DNA from: Salaquimonas sp.
Lineage (GTDB): Bacteria > Pseudomonadota > Alphaproteobacteria > Rhizobiales > Rhizobiaceae
Length of the DNA stretch: 45,690 bases
Direction: 5' to 3'
NCBI GenBank assembly: GCA_022340185.1
Contig: JAJDOK010000060.1
Location: 1 to 45,690, forward strand
Shown: positions 17,355 to 25,846 of the stretch, one piece after another
Numbering within the stretch: the first letter of the stretch is position 1
Layout: every line of letters starts with the position of its first letter
Notes under the pieces: model-generated
Seen by the model: the letters and a program-made list of their open reading frames with translations, nothing else
The model's database searches: none
What the model was told of the DNA's origin: nothing
Program-made: the position numbers and the translations under genes

Positions 17355-17561
17355 ATGTCACTGCATCAATTCGGAGTCGGCCAGACTGTGCGGCTGAAAC
17401 GCGGCGCAAGGCTGCCACCGAAGACGCCTGAATTCTACAAGATCACCAGGCTTCTTCCGCCCACCGAGAACATGCCTCAATACCGGATACGCAGCGACGC
17501 CGAAAACCACGACCGGGTTGTGACGCAGGACAGCATCGAGGCCGTCGGCGGCTTGCTTTAG
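17355..17561 (+). CDS. Conserved hypothetical 68-residue protein
   Basis: This small basic soluble protein (MSLHQFGVGQTVRLKRGARL, then PPTENMPQYRIRSDAENHDRVV) has a beta-rich pattern like a compact SH3-type or KOW-like barrel: an opening hydrophobic strand with VRLK and a later YRIRSD strand. That fold guess is inference. The ATG at 17355 follows AAGGG by 7 nt and is preferred over the in-frame ATG at 17340. It lies 60 nt after the Lys/Ala-rich gene on the same strand and converges on the beta-propeller gene. Confidence 0.7.
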   Translation: MSLHQFGVGQTVRLKRGARLPPKTPEFYKITRLLPPTENMPQYRIRSDAENHDRVVTQDSIEAVGGLL

Positions 17562-17604
17562 GTCGTGTACCCAACCAATCCGGTGTTTATTGGCCTCAGA
17601 CCTT

Positions 17605-18705
17605 CTAGTTCCACCTGACCGCGTGGATCGGCGGCAGGGTGTGGGAAACCTCCTGCCATCCCTCGCCGCTGTCCTCGGTGAGCCAAAGCCCGCCCGTGGT
17701 CGAACCGAAGGCGAGATGGTTGCCGGTGTCGTCAATCGTCAGGGCATGGCGGTAGACCACGTCATAGGCATGTTCGGCGGGCAGGCCCTTGTCCAGGATA
17801 TCGAAGCTCTTGCCGGCGTCACGTGTCCGGGTGACGACGAGTTTGCCGTCCACGGGATAGCGCTTCTCGTCCTTGATGCCGGGCACGAACCAGGCCGTGT
17901 CGCCATCTTGCGGATGAACAGCGACAGCGAAGCCGAAGCCAGAGGGCTTCACGTCGTGAATCTCGGTCCAGTTCACCGCCGCATCGTCGGAACGGAAAAT
18001 GCCGTTGTGATGCTGGACCCAGAAGCGGTCCGGCTCGTCGCGGCACTGTGCCAGCAAATGGGCGTCCTGTACTTCAGGGTCGCCGGCCTGTTCGGGCGGC
18101 AGGAACTCGGCGCGCATGCCGTTCGCCGTCAGTTGCCATGTCTTGCCGCAGTCGCGGGTACGCCAGATGCCGCCGCAGGAAACACCAAGCCGCACAATAT
18201 TTGAATCGCGTGGATCGACACAGATCGAGTGGATGCCGGGCCAGTCGGCGCCGCCACCCATCCAGCGCTTGCGCGACGGCTCGTCCCACAGCGATTTGAC
18301 CCATTGCCAGCTCTCGCCATGGTCGTGGGAAACGAATAACGCGCCGGGCAGCGTGCCGCACCAGATCAGGCCGTCCTGGTCCGGGCCACCGGCTTCCAGC
18401 GCCCAGACGCGCTTGACCGTCCAGGGCAGTTCATTGCCCCAGCCATCGGTTTCGACAAGCCCTTCCGGTTTTTCGGGAAAGGCGGGCACGGCGATTTCCT
18501 GCCAGGCTTCGTCGGGCTTGCGGCGATGCATCTTCACGCCGAAATGGCCATGATCGAGCGCGGCATACTGGTAGCCACTGCGCCGGTCGTTGAGTGCCAG
18601 CGTGACGTTGTCGCCGAGGAACGCGGCGTCATCTATCTTCCAGCCGCCATTCTTCGCCACCGTGAAAAGGCCCTTGCGGGTCGAGACAAGCATTTCGCCG
18701 GACAT
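17605..18705 (-). CDS. BNR/HCF136-like beta-propeller protein
   Basis: The 366-residue protein consists of repeated blades with Asp-box-like motifs: SHDHGESWQW, TRDCGKTWQL, SDDAAVNWTE, TRDAGKSFDI and TEDSGEGWQE. This indicates a sialidase/YCF48/VPS10-type beta-propeller. No signal peptide is present, so it should be cytoplasmic. The sialidase arginine triad is not apparent and annotation as a glycosidase is doubtful; a scaffold or assembly role like HCF136/YCF48 is as likely. It lies 15 nt after a MoaD/ThiS-like gene in the same direction, which points to a joint function. Its start at 18705 opens with MSGEMLVSTRKGLFTV. Confidence 0.8.
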   Translation of the reverse strand: MSGEMLVSTRKGLFTVAKNGGWKIDDAAFLGDNVTLALNDRRSGYQYAALDHGHFGVKMHRRKPDEAWQEIAVPAFPEKPEGLVETDGWGNELPWTVKRVWALEAGGPDQDGLIWCGTLPGALFVSHDHGESWQWVKSLWDEPSRKRWMGGGADWPGIHSICVDPRDSNIVRLGVSCGGIWRTRDCGKTWQLTANGMRAEFLPPEQAGDPEVQDAHLLAQCRDEPDRFWVQHHNGIFRSDDAAVNWTEIHDVKPSGFGFAVAVHPQDGDTAWFVPGIKDEKRYPVDGKLVVTRTRDAGKSFDILDKGLPAEHAYDVVYRHALTIDDTGNHLAFGSTTGGLWLTEDSGEGWQEVSHTLPPIHAVRWN

Positions 18706-18720
18706 GATACCCTCTCTATT

Positions 18721-18990
18721 TCATCCACCCGAAAGCGCCTGCAGAACATAAATGCGGCTGTCCGGCCTGACGGAATCGCTCAGCCGCCTGCGGTCGGAAA
18801 TCACCGTGCCATCGACGATGATGCCCATGTGTTTTCTGAGGCCGCCCTGCTCGTCGAGCACATAACCACGTAGCGGCTCATTGACGCCGAACACGCCATC
18901 AAGCACCTCGCCAACCGTCGCGCCCGGGGCCTCGGCATCGGGGCAATCGACGTGACGCCTCAGATTGGGAGTGAAGACCACATGGGCCAA
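18721..18990 (-). CDS. MoaD/ThiS-family ubiquitin-like protein
   Basis: This 89-residue beta-grasp protein ends in Gly-Gly (VLQALSGG), the terminus that is adenylated and thiocarboxylated in MoaD/ThiS sulfur carriers. The core includes ATVGEVLDGVF and GIIVDGTVISDRRRLSDSV, the latter matching the final strand of the family. I use the TTG at 18990, preceded by AGGAGG at 8 nt, giving MAHVVFTPNLRRHVDCPDAE. Upstream in-frame codons look non-coding. No MoeB/ThiF-like activating enzyme or molybdopterin synthase large subunit is nearby; the only partner is the beta-propeller gene 15 nt downstream. It may donate sulfur in an unidentified pathway or act as a modifier. Confidence 0.83.
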   Translation of the reverse strand: MAHVVFTPNLRRHVDCPDAEAPGATVGEVLDGVFGVNEPLRGYVLDEQGGLRKHMGIIVDGTVISDRRRLSDSVRPDSRIYVLQALSGG

Positions 18991-19034
18991 CCGAATTTCC
19001 TCCTGTCGGCATCCAGCCGGACGTGAATTCTGCC

Positions 19035-19066
19035 ATATGTGGCATAAACGCGAAAGCGCCACATAT
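19035..19066. promoter_or_regulatory. Inverted repeat in the moaD-like/kbl divergent region
   Basis: ATATGTGGC (19035-19043) and GCCACATAT (19058-19066) are perfect 9-nt complements with a 14-nt spacer, between the divergent MoaD-like gene (18990) and kbl (19240). The site could be an operator for a dimeric regulator or a leader hairpin. I see no clear promoter hexamers and no known riboswitch in 18991-19239. Confidence 0.45.
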
Positions 19067-19239
19067 TCGAGCGCCACGCCGCAGATTTTCAAATTTCCGG
19101 CATTATCTGGAGGAAAACACACCGTTTCACCTGACGGCAACAGTACGGAATCCGCATCCGAAGCGTCCTTTCCCTGGCTTTCGTCCTGCCGGCTTTTGCG
19201 CAAGAGTAGGCATGAAATCCGGCGGAGAGGCGGAACAAC

Positions 19240-20427
19240 ATGGCAAATTCACTGAGCGATCATCTGGCAGACCAGATCAAGCAATTGAAGGCGGACGGGC
19301 TCTACAAGTCCGAACGCGTCATCACTTCGAAACAGGCCGGCGAGATCGAGATTGCCGGCGGACAGCATGTCCTCAATTTCTGCGCCAACAATTATCTCGG
19401 CCTCGCCGACAATGCGGAACTGGCCGAAACGGCAAAGAAGGCGCTCGAACGCTATGGCTACGGCATGGCCTCGGTGCGCTTCATCTGCGGCACGCAGGAA
19501 GAGCACAAGCAGCTCGAGGCGCGCATCGCCTCTTTTCTGGGGTTTGAGGATTCGATCCTCTATTCGTCCTGCTTCGACGCCAATGGCGGGCTGTTCGAGA
19601 CGCTGCTCGGCGAAGAAGACGCCATCATCTCCGACGCGCTCAACCATGCCTCGATCATCGACGGGGTGCGGCTGTCGAAGGCGCAGCGCTACCGCTACGC
19701 CAACAACAACATGGGCGAGTTGGAGAGGTGCCTGAAGGAAGCTTCCGATGCGCGCTTTAAACTGATCGCCACCGATGGCGTGTTCTCCATGGACGGCATC
19801 ATCGCCAATCTTCAGGCGGTCTGCGATCTTGCCGAGCAATACGACGCCATGGTGATGGTCGATGACAGCCATGCCGTCGGATTCCTCGGCGAACACGGGC
19901 GCGGTTCGCCGGAATATTGCGGAGTCGAAGACCGAATCGACATCGTAACCGGCACGCTCGGCAAGGCGCTCGGCGGGGCATCCGGCGGCTACACGGCGGC
20001 GAGCGCCACCGTCGTCGACTGGCTGCGCCAGCGCTCGCGGCCCTATCTGTTCTCCAACACGCTGGCGCCGGTGATCGCGGCGACCTCGCTCAAGGTGTTC
20101 GACATGATCGAGCATGGCGGCGAGTTGCGGACGAAACTGACGGCGAACGCCACGCGCTTCCGCGAGGCGATGACCAAACTAGGTTTCCGGCTAACCGGCG
20201 CCGACCATCCGATCATCCCCGTCATGCTGGGCGAGGCGCAACTGGCGCAGGAGATGGCGGCGAAGATGCTGGAACGCGGTGTCTATGTGATCGGCTTTTC
20301 CTTTCCCGTCGTGCCGAAGGGCCAGGCCCGCATCCGCACGCAGATGTCGGCCGGACACAGCGCGCAGGATATTGACCGCGCCGTCGAGGCCTTCGCGGAA
20401 GTCGGCCGCGAACTTGGTCTGATTTAA
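19240..20427 (+). CDS. kbl: Glycine C-acetyltransferase (2-amino-3-ketobutyrate CoA ligase)
   Basis: This 395-residue PLP enzyme cleaves 2-amino-3-ketobutyrate with CoA to glycine and acetyl-CoA, the second step of threonine breakdown. It belongs to the alpha-oxoamine synthase group. The PLP lysine is K242 in GTLGKALGG, and the aspartate-histidine pair is in [11 protein letters not shown] (about 205-215). The C-terminal segment with [14 protein letters not shown] matches the family. Length and motifs fit KBL better than ALA synthase or AONS, and the tdh gene that follows 36 bp downstream confirms the pathway. The start at 19240 has GGAGAGG upstream. Confidence 0.96.
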   Translation: MANSLSDHLADQIKQLKADGLYKSERVITSKQAGEIEIAGGQHVLNFCANNYLGLADNAELAETAKKALERYGYGMASVRFICGTQEEHKQLEARIASFLGFEDSILYSSCFDANGGLFETLLGEEDAIISDALNHASIIDGVRLSKAQRYRYANNNMGELERCLKEASDARFKLIATDGVFSMDGIIANLQAVCDLAEQYDAMVMVDDSHAVGFLGEHGRGSPEYCGVEDRIDIVTGTLGKALGGASGGYTAASATVVDWLRQRSRPYLFSNTLAPVIAATSLKVFDMIEHGGELRTKLTANATRFREAMTKLGFRLTGADHPIIPVMLGEAQLAQEMAAKMLERGVYVIGFSFPVVPKGQARIRTQMSAGHSAQDIDRAVEAFAEVGRELGLI

Positions 20428-20463
20428 GGGGCGTGATCTGAGGAGGCTTCAAGGATACTGGCG

Positions 20464-21501
20464 ATGTCGAACATGATGAAAGCACTGGTCAAGGCCAAGG
20501 CCGAACCCGGCATCTGGATGGAGCATGTGCCGGTACCCGAACCCGGGCCCAATGACGTGCTGATCAAGATCAAGAAAACGGCGATCTGCGGCACCGACGT
20601 CCATATCTACAATTGGGATGAATGGGCGCAGAAGACGATCCCCGTGCCGATGGTGACGGGACACGAATATGTCGGCGTCATCGCCGAGACGGGTTCGGCG
20701 GCGACGCGCTATAGCAAAGGCCTGCGCGTTTCCGGGGAAGGCCATATCGTCTGCGGCAAGTGCCGCAACTGCCGGGCCGGACGCGGGCAATTGTGCCGCA
20801 ACACGGTCAGCGTCGGTGTGACACGGCCCGGCGCCTTTGCGGAATATCTGTGCCTGCCGGAATCGAATGTGGTGGAGATCCCCGACGACGTGCCGGACGA
20901 GATCGCCGCGATCTTCGATCCCTTCGGCAATGCCGTCCATACGGCACTCGCCTTCGACCTCGTCGGCGAGGACGTGCTGGTGACGGGTGCGGGGCCGATC
21001 GGCATAATGGGCGCGCTGGTGGCGCAACATGCCGGTGCGCGCAAGGTGGTGATCACCGACATCAACCCGTTCCGGCTCGATCTGGCGAGGAAGGTCGGCG
21101 TGCAGTACGTGGTGGATTCGCGCACGGAGGCGCTTGAGCAGGTGATGGCGCGCATCGGCATGAAGGAAGGCTTCGACGTGGGTCTTGAAATGTCGGGCGC
21201 CGCACCTGCCTTCCGCGACATGATCGCGGCGATGAACCATGGCGGACGCGTCGCCATTCTCGGCATTCCTCCGGGTGATTTTGCGATCCACTGGGACAGC
21301 GTCATCTTCAAGATGCTGACGTTGAAGGGCATTTACGGCCGAGAGATGTACGAGACCTGGTACAAGATGATCGCCTTTGTCCAGGGCGGGCTCGACGTGT
21401 CGCCAATCATCACCCACCGCCTGAAGATCGACGACTACCTGACCGGCTTCGAGGCCATGCGTAGCGGCAATGCCGGCAAGGTGGTGATGGACTGGGATTA
21501 G
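20464..21501 (+). CDS. tdh: L-threonine 3-dehydrogenase
   Basis: This 345-residue NAD+-dependent zinc enzyme oxidises L-threonine to 2-amino-3-ketobutyrate, the substrate of Kbl encoded just upstream. Catalytic zinc ligands are C42 (AICGTDVH) and H67/E68 (TGHEYVG). The structural zinc site is C97, C100, C103 and C111. The Rossmann motif is [13 protein letters not shown]. It forms a two-gene operon with kbl, with a 36-bp gap and an AAGGA site 8 nt before the ATG. Its stop codon overlaps the stop of the convergent PhnD-like gene by 4 bp, so the two operons end on top of each other with no room for a separate terminator. Confidence 0.97.
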   Translation: MSNMMKALVKAKAEPGIWMEHVPVPEPGPNDVLIKIKKTAICGTDVHIYNWDEWAQKTIPVPMVTGHEYVGVIAETGSAATRYSKGLRVSGEGHIVCGKCRNCRAGRGQLCRNTVSVGVTRPGAFAEYLCLPESNVVEIPDDVPDEIAAIFDPFGNAVHTALAFDLVGEDVLVTGAGPIGIMGALVAQHAGARKVVITDINPFRLDLARKVGVQYVVDSRTEALEQVMARIGMKEGFDVGLEMSGAAPAFRDMIAAMNHGGRVAILGIPPGDFAIHWDSVIFKMLTLKGIYGREMYETWYKMIAFVQGGLDVSPIITHRLKIDDYLTGFEAMRSGNAGKVVMDWD

Positions 21502-22316
21502 GCGGCCATGCCGGCAACGCGCAGATTGCCGTAGGGCGGCTGGGTGAGGATGTCGTAATCAGTATCATCGGCAGCCACGACGCCCTTGAGACCGAGGGGG
21601 CTGCGAATCTCACTCGGCGACTGGTTCACCCCATGCGCCAGCGCCGTGAAGACGATGCCCTGAAGTTGCGCCAGGCCGGCGGCGATGACCAGCGGCAGGC
21701 CGGGCATGTCGGCGGAACGCCCGACGACGGCGACCTCTTGCGCCGCGGGCTCATGCGCCAGCGCGATCCGCCAGGTTACCGCATCGATCGCCGCCAGCAC
21801 CGCCCTGCCCTCAGCCACCGCGCGTATGGATTCGCGGTGGCTGCCGGTGACCAGCATGTTCGTCGCTGGCAGCTCGAATGCTCCGTCGAGACATTCTCCC
21901 CAGGCGCGAAAACCACTCTGTGAGTCGATGGCGTTGACGGCGATGGTGGTCGAGGGATCTTTCAGCACGGGCGCCAGGTCGCGTGGTGACCCGGCGCGAA
22001 GTTGCATATCGGGCTTGGCGATGAAGACGCTGAAATAGTCGCCCTGCCGCGCCACCGGCAGACCGAAATCGAAGCGGCCCATGGGCAGTACCTCACCGCG
22101 TAACGCCGAAACGTAAGGCCAGCCGCAGGTCTGTCCGAGGATCAGCGCAGGATCACGCCAGACGGCCCAGGGATCATCGCCGCGATGCAATCGGGGATCA
22201 ATCGCGATACGCAATTCCGCAAGCCTTGCATGGATCACGCGCCACAGCGCATCCCATGAAGAAGCCGTTTCCGGCCAGTCATACATGGGCAGGGTTGCGA
22301 TCAGGGGTGCGGACAT
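21498..22316 (-). CDS. PhnD-like phosphate/phosphonate-type binding protein
   Basis: This 272-residue protein has the type-2 periplasmic binding fold of the PhnD/phosphite/phosphonate group. Early residues read [20 protein letters not shown], followed by [12 protein letters not shown] and a second lobe [15 protein letters not shown] with [27 protein letters not shown], the usual SGF...DxIxAV-like PhnD pattern. There is no signal peptide, so unlike true PhnD it should stay in the cytoplasm, where it could be a ligand-sensing or enzyme-like relative. No permease or ATPase is nearby. It lies 68 bp after the desaturase gene in the same direction and may be co-transcribed. Confidence 0.8.
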   Translation of the reverse strand: MSAPLIATLPMYDWPETASSWDALWRVIHARLAELRIAIDPRLHRGDDPWAVWRDPALILGQTCGWPYVSALRGEVLPMGRFDFGLPVARQGDYFSVFIAKPDMQLRAGSPRDLAPVLKDPSTTIAVNAIDSQSGFRAWGECLDGAFELPATNMLVTGSHRESIRAVAEGRAVLAAIDAVTWRIALAHEPAAQEVAVVGRSADMPGLPLVIAAGLAQLQGIVFTALAHGVNQSPSEIRSPLGLKGVVAADDTDYDILTQPPYGNLRVAGMAA

Positions 22317-22384
22317 GGGCGTTTCATGCCGCCGAAGCGATGCGATTGCCAGCGAATTCCGGCACGATCACGCGACGAAAGCCA

Positions 22385-23290
22385 TTACACGACAAAGGGA
22401 TGCGCGACCGGCTCCTTCGCCCTGAAGAAGTAACGTCGGAAGATCTCCGCGTAGGAGCGATAGACGTAACCATTGTTGCGGCGGATGAAGCTGGCGCGAT
22501 GGCGGCGGTAAAAACCGGGAATGCGGTACCATGCCAGGCCGGGACGCGTATGGTGCACCACGTGAAGGTTGTTGAACAGGAACAGGAAGGCGAGCGGTCC
22601 ATTGTCCTCGATGATAACCGTACGTTCGCCCTTGTCCTCGGCCGCCTGGTGCTCGAGGAAGGTGCGGATCAGCAGGATCGACACACCGCAATAGGCGGCG
22701 ACGGCGAATTGCCAGACGGGAACGGATGACCAGCGCGACAGGGCAAGCGCAAGCAGCACGACGCCCGGCACATGCAGCGCCCAGGCAATCGCCACTTCGC
22801 GCCGCGCCGTGCCGGGCCGCAGCATGAGGGCGACATCACCGGCGATCATGCGCCAGATGGTGATCGCCGGCCCGATGACAAGCCGGCCGGCCAGCGTGTT
22901 GTTGACGGTCAGCAGCACGCGGGTCGGGTCGGACAGATCCTTCCAGTCGCGCAGTGCGAGATACCAGCTCTCGGGATCGTCGAAAGGATCGGTCAGCGCG
23001 CCGGTTGCGTGGTGCTCCAGATGACCGTCCCTGAAGCGGCCGAGCGCGTAGACCCAACCGATCGGCACGTAGGTCAGTGCAAGATTGAAAAGGCGATTTT
23101 TGGTGGGATGACCGTGGACAATTTCATGGACCAGCGACCAGTAGAGCGCAGAAAGTACCGCGACCGCACCGATCCATAAAAGCGGATTCAGGTTTTCGCC
23201 GGCCAGTGCGAAAGCAAACCAGAGTGCGTAACAGACCGCCAGCAACGCAATGGTCGGCCACTCGATCTGTCCCCATAAGCCCCTTGTCAT
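22385..23290 (-). CDS. Membrane fatty acid desaturase
   Basis: The 301-residue membrane protein has the three histidine boxes that bind the di-iron centre: HEIVHGH (55-61), HLEHH (90-94) and HVVHH (243-247). Membrane-spanning pairs separate them. It should introduce a double bond or hydroxyl into a lipid or related chain, using O2 and an electron donor; the substrate and position are unknown. The start at 23290 follows AAAGGG by 6 nt; upstream in-frame codons to 23371 look non-coding. It is divergent from an XRE regulator whose intergenic region is full of repeats, suggesting that regulator controls it. Beta-carotene hydroxylases/ketolases and other membrane di-iron oxygenases share the fold. 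Confidence 0.88.
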   Translation of the reverse strand: MTRGLWGQIEWPTIALLAVCYALWFAFALAGENLNPLLWIGAVAVLSALYWSLVHEIVHGHPTKNRLFNLALTYVPIGWVYALGRFRDGHLEHHATGALTDPFDDPESWYLALRDWKDLSDPTRVLLTVNNTLAGRLVIGPAITIWRMIAGDVALMLRPGTARREVAIAWALHVPGVVLLALALSRWSSVPVWQFAVAAYCGVSILLIRTFLEHQAAEDKGERTVIIEDNGPLAFLFLFNNLHVVHHTRPGLAWYRIPGFYRRHRASFIRRNNGYVYRSYAEIFRRYFFRAKEPVAHPFVV

Positions 23291-23318
23291 CAATATCCCT
23301 TTGAAACATGCCCCAATG

Positions 23319-23423
23319 TCACAAAAGTGTGATCCTGACAGGCGAGTCGGACAACGAAACAATGCACACAAAAATGCTACTTTTGTTGTGTATTCAAAAA
23401 TTTTGTTGCAATTTCACAAAATT
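23319..23423. promoter_or_regulatory. Repeat-rich operator region between desaturase and XRE regulator
   Basis: Several dyads lie here: TCACA-AAAG-TGTGA (23319-23332); ACACAA (23366-23371) with TTGTGT (23386-23391); and AATTTTGT (23399-23406) with ACAAAATT (23416-23423), a perfect 8-bp repeat around 9 nt. TTTTGTTG is repeated directly at 23381 and 23401, exactly 20 nt apart (two helical turns). The region separates the divergent desaturase and XRE genes. It is a strong candidate for cooperative binding of the XRE regulator and possibly a second factor. Confidence 0.5.
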
Positions 23424-23460
23424 GAGCATGAATCTTTCGCAATTACGGAGACCACCCCAG

Positions 23461-24303
23461 ATGCTCGACAAGCGGGAGATCGTTGCGCAGTTCCGCGAAC
23501 GGCTGGAACAGCTCATTGAACGGCGCGGCGAGAACCTTTCCGCCTTTGCGCGGCGCTGTCACATGGACCGCTCGGCGCTGAGCCAGTTCCTGGACGCCAA
23601 GGTGAGTCGCCTGCCGCGCGCCGAGACCTTGTGCACCATCGCCGCGGCGGAAGCCGTCAGTGTCGACTGGCTGCTCGGCCTGTCGCAAAGCGAGCGCTCG
23701 CTTGGGGAGGTGGCACGGGTTGTTTCCATCGAGACGGCAGAAGACGGCATCGCCGAAAGCCGTCTGGCCGAATGGCACCGCGAGGCGATCGGCTACAAGA
23801 TCCGCTATGTGCCGGCGACGCTACCCGATCTTCTGCGCACGCAGGCCGTGCTCAACTATGAATTCCGTTCCGAACAGCCGGCGCTACGCGACGCCAAGAC
23901 CGGCCAGGCGCGCCAGCAGCTCGACTATTCACGGCGGCCGGAGACCGACATGGAAATTGTCATGCCCTATCAGCGGCTCTACGAGCTGGCGTCGGGTGCG
24001 GGTATCTGGTCCGACCTGCCGCGCGGGGCGCGCGCTGCCCAGATCGAGCACATGGCGCAATTGCTGGAAGAGCTCTACCCGACGCTGCGACTGTTCCTCT
24101 ATGACGGTATCAAGGCCTATTCGGCGCCGTTCACCGTGTTCGGACCGAAACGCGCAGCGATCTATATCGGCGAGATGTATCTGGTGGTCAACGCGGTCGA
24201 GCATATCCGCGCGCTGACCGCCCGCTTCGACCATCTGATCCGCATCGCCTCGATCAGCGCCGACCGTGCGCCCGCCTTCATCAACCAATTGAAGGTGACC
24301 TGA
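23461..24303 (+). CDS. XRE-family transcriptional regulator
   Basis: This 281-residue protein has an N-terminal helix-turn-helix of the XRE/Cro type (about residues 5-65: RERLEQLIERRGENLSAFAR, then MDRSALSQFLDAKVSRLPRAETL). A C-terminal domain of about 190 residues (YKIRYVPATLPDLLRTQAVL...) of unknown fold is presumably for sensing or oligomerisation. The start at 23461 has GGAG 10 nt upstream; further in-frame ATGs at 23431 and earlier would add low-complexity, non-family sequence. It is divergent from the fatty acid desaturase, and the shared region holds several dyads. Control of membrane lipid desaturation or of its own gene is a reasonable inference. Confidence 0.83.
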   Translation: MLDKREIVAQFRERLEQLIERRGENLSAFARRCHMDRSALSQFLDAKVSRLPRAETLCTIAAAEAVSVDWLLGLSQSERSLGEVARVVSIETAEDGIAESRLAEWHREAIGYKIRYVPATLPDLLRTQAVLNYEFRSEQPALRDAKTGQARQQLDYSRRPETDMEIVMPYQRLYELASGAGIWSDLPRGARAAQIEHMAQLLEELYPTLRLFLYDGIKAYSAPFTVFGPKRAAIYIGEMYLVVNAVEHIRALTARFDHLIRIASISADRAPAFINQLKVT

Positions 24304-24319
24304 GCCGGCGTGCCAAGGT

Positions 24320-25255
24320 TCAGGCCGCTTTCGTCATCTCGTCGGGAAAGATCAGCGAGCGGTGCGCCGCCGAGCCGGCCATGACGCCGTCCGAACAGGC
24401 CCAGGTAACGTTGTAGGCGAGACGGGTAATGTCACCGGCGGCGAAGACACCCGGCACGGTCGTCATCTTCATCGGGTCGGTGCGGATGATGCTGCCATAC
24501 GACCCCGCGTCAATTTCGCAGCCGAGCCGGTCGGCCAAATCGGAGTTGAAACGCGGCGTCGAGCCGATGAACAGCGCCTCGATTTCAAGCTTTCGCTCAT
24601 CATCGAGTTCGACCGCGCTCAGAAGATCGCCATCACCCCGAAGCGCGCAAACCGGCGCCGGCTCGATCTCGATGCCACGCTGCCGCAGCGTGGCAAGCTG
24701 GCTGTCGTCCAGTTCCGTCGAGCCGTTGAGAAGGAAGGTGGTCGGACCCCATTCCGAGACGATCTGGACGTGGTGGATCGACAAGGGCGAGTGATACAAG
24801 ACGCCAAGCTTACGGCCACCGAATTCGTAGCCATGGCAATAGGGGCATTGCGCCACCGATTTGCCCCAGCGCTCGGCGAGACCCGGTATGTCCGGCAATT
24901 CGTCGCTCATGCCGTAAGCCAGCACAAGGCGCTTCGCCGCCAGGGTCTTGCCCGTTGCGAGTATCACCGAGAAGCCGTCTTCGGATTTGTTCGCGTCGAC
25001 CGCCTTGTCCTCGATGAAGGTAACTTCGGGATAGACGATAAGCTGGGATCGGGCAGTTGCCAGCATATCCGCCGGCTTTGCGCCGTCATGGCCGAAAAAT
25101 CCGTGTGAATGAGCGGCAAAACGGTTGCGCGGCAGACCGGTGTCGATAACGCAGACGGAACGCCGCGCACGGGCTACATAGGTGGCGGCGGACATGCCGG
25201 CGAAACTGCCGCCGATGACGATGACATCGTGGTCGGCGGGAACATCATGATCCAT
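24320..25255 (-). CDS. Thioredoxin-reductase-like FAD/NAD(P) oxidoreductase
   Basis: This 311-residue flavoprotein has an N-terminal FAD dinucleotide motif [14 protein letters not shown] (about 11-24), a central NAD(P) domain, and a terminal FAD motif GVFAAGDIT. The redox pair is C137-P-Y-C140 within [11 protein letters not shown], in the place of the CATC of thioredoxin reductase. The thioredoxin-binding contacts cannot be confirmed, so it may reduce another disulfide or small molecule. The start overlaps the Rrf2 regulator gene by 11 bp, implying translational coupling and co-regulation. Similar Rrf2-flavoprotein pairs occur in other proteobacteria; the physiological partner is unknown. Confidence 0.88.
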   Translation of the reverse strand: MDHDVPADHDVIVIGGSFAGMSAATYVARARRSVCVIDTGLPRNRFAAHSHGFFGHDGAKPADMLATARSQLIVYPEVTFIEDKAVDANKSEDGFSVILATGKTLAAKRLVLAYGMSDELPDIPGLAERWGKSVAQCPYCHGYEFGGRKLGVLYHSPLSIHHVQIVSEWGPTTFLLNGSTELDDSQLATLRQRGIEIEPAPVCALRGDGDLLSAVELDDERKLEIEALFIGSTPRFNSDLADRLGCEIDAGSYGSIIRTDPMKMTTVPGVFAAGDITRLAYNVTWACSDGVMAGSAAHRSLIFPDEMTKAA

Positions 25256-25706
25256 GGACGGACTCCAGACTTGGAATATTCCTGTTTTTCAAGCCGGCGT
25301 GAAAATCGGCGCTGAGGTCGGCGAGCGTTACTTCGCCCAGCCGGGCCAGCAGCAGCGCCTCGGCGTCATCGAAGGCCTTGCCCAGCGCAGTATTGACTGC
25401 CTGCTCCACCAGACAGGAAGGACTATCCGAGCGATTGCCCATGGCGAGCAATGGCGGGCTGCCAAGCGCTTCATAGATGTCGCGCAGCGTGATCTTGTCG
25501 AGGTCGCAGGCAAGCGACCAACCGCCACCCCTTCCCTTTTCTGAGCGGACATAACCCTGTTTGCGCAGACCGGCCATGACCCGTCGGATCACCACCGGAT
25601 TGGTGCACATGGCCATGGCAAGAACCTCGGATGTGACCGGGCCGTCATGTTCGCCCATATGCAACAGGACGTGCAGGATGCCCGATAACCGGCTATCTCG
25701 TATCAT
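25245..25706 (-). CDS. Rrf2-family transcriptional regulator
   Basis: This 153-residue winged-helix regulator has a DNA-binding half with the family pattern [20 protein letters not shown], followed by [20 protein letters not shown]. Cysteines are at C34, C67 and C98. The three-cysteine cluster of IscR/NsrR is absent, with a lone C98 in that region ([10 protein letters not shown]), so an Fe-S cluster of the NsrR kind is unlikely. A thiol or peroxide sensing mode, or another ligand, is possible. It heads an operon with a thioredoxin-reductase-like enzyme, which it likely controls. A symmetrical dyad (25699-25724) overlaps its start codon and points to autoregulation. Confidence 0.9.
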   Translation of the reverse strand: MIRDSRLSGILHVLLHMGEHDGPVTSEVLAMAMCTNPVVIRRVMAGLRKQGYVRSEKGRGGGWSLACDLDKITLRDIYEALGSPPLLAMGNRSDSPSCLVEQAVNTALGKAFDDAEALLLARLGEVTLADLSADFHAGLKNRNIPSLESVHGS

Positions 25707-25724
25707 GTAACATTACATATTACG
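25699..25724. promoter_or_regulatory. Dyad over the Rrf2 gene start, probable autoregulatory operator
   Basis: The inner arms ATGTAA (25705-25710) and TTACAT (25713-25718) are perfect, separated by CA. Two nt further out, CGTA (25699-25702) and TACG (25721-25724) add an outer matched pair. The Rrf2 start codon (25704-25706) lies inside the dyad, so binding would block transcription or initiation of the regulator and its flavoprotein partner. Confidence 0.55.
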
Positions 25725-25834
25725 AATTTTGGTACTGCGCAAGGACTATTTGGCGGCAAACCGCGCACCAATCCAGCCGATTGCTCCCAAACTGCAATCT
25801 TTCGCAGAAACATGCGTGTCGCAACTTGCAAAGC

Positions 25835-25846
25835 TAAATCGATTTA
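25835..25846. promoter_or_regulatory. 12-bp palindrome upstream of zwf, LacI-like operator candidate
   Basis: TAAATCGATTTA is a perfect palindrome with a central CG, the usual architecture of LacI/GalR-family operators. It lies 126 bp before the zwf start, within a 266-bp stretch (25707-25972) that contains no gene. It is a plausible control site for the zwf-pgl-edd operon. Which regulator binds cannot be told, and no LacI-family gene is in this window. Confidence 0.45.

Noticed and set aside
17605..18705. Annotation as sialidase or glycosyl hydrolase
   Set aside because: Asp-box-like blades are present, but the arginine triad and other catalytic residues of sialidases are not evident and no signal peptide exists, so only a beta-propeller call is supported.
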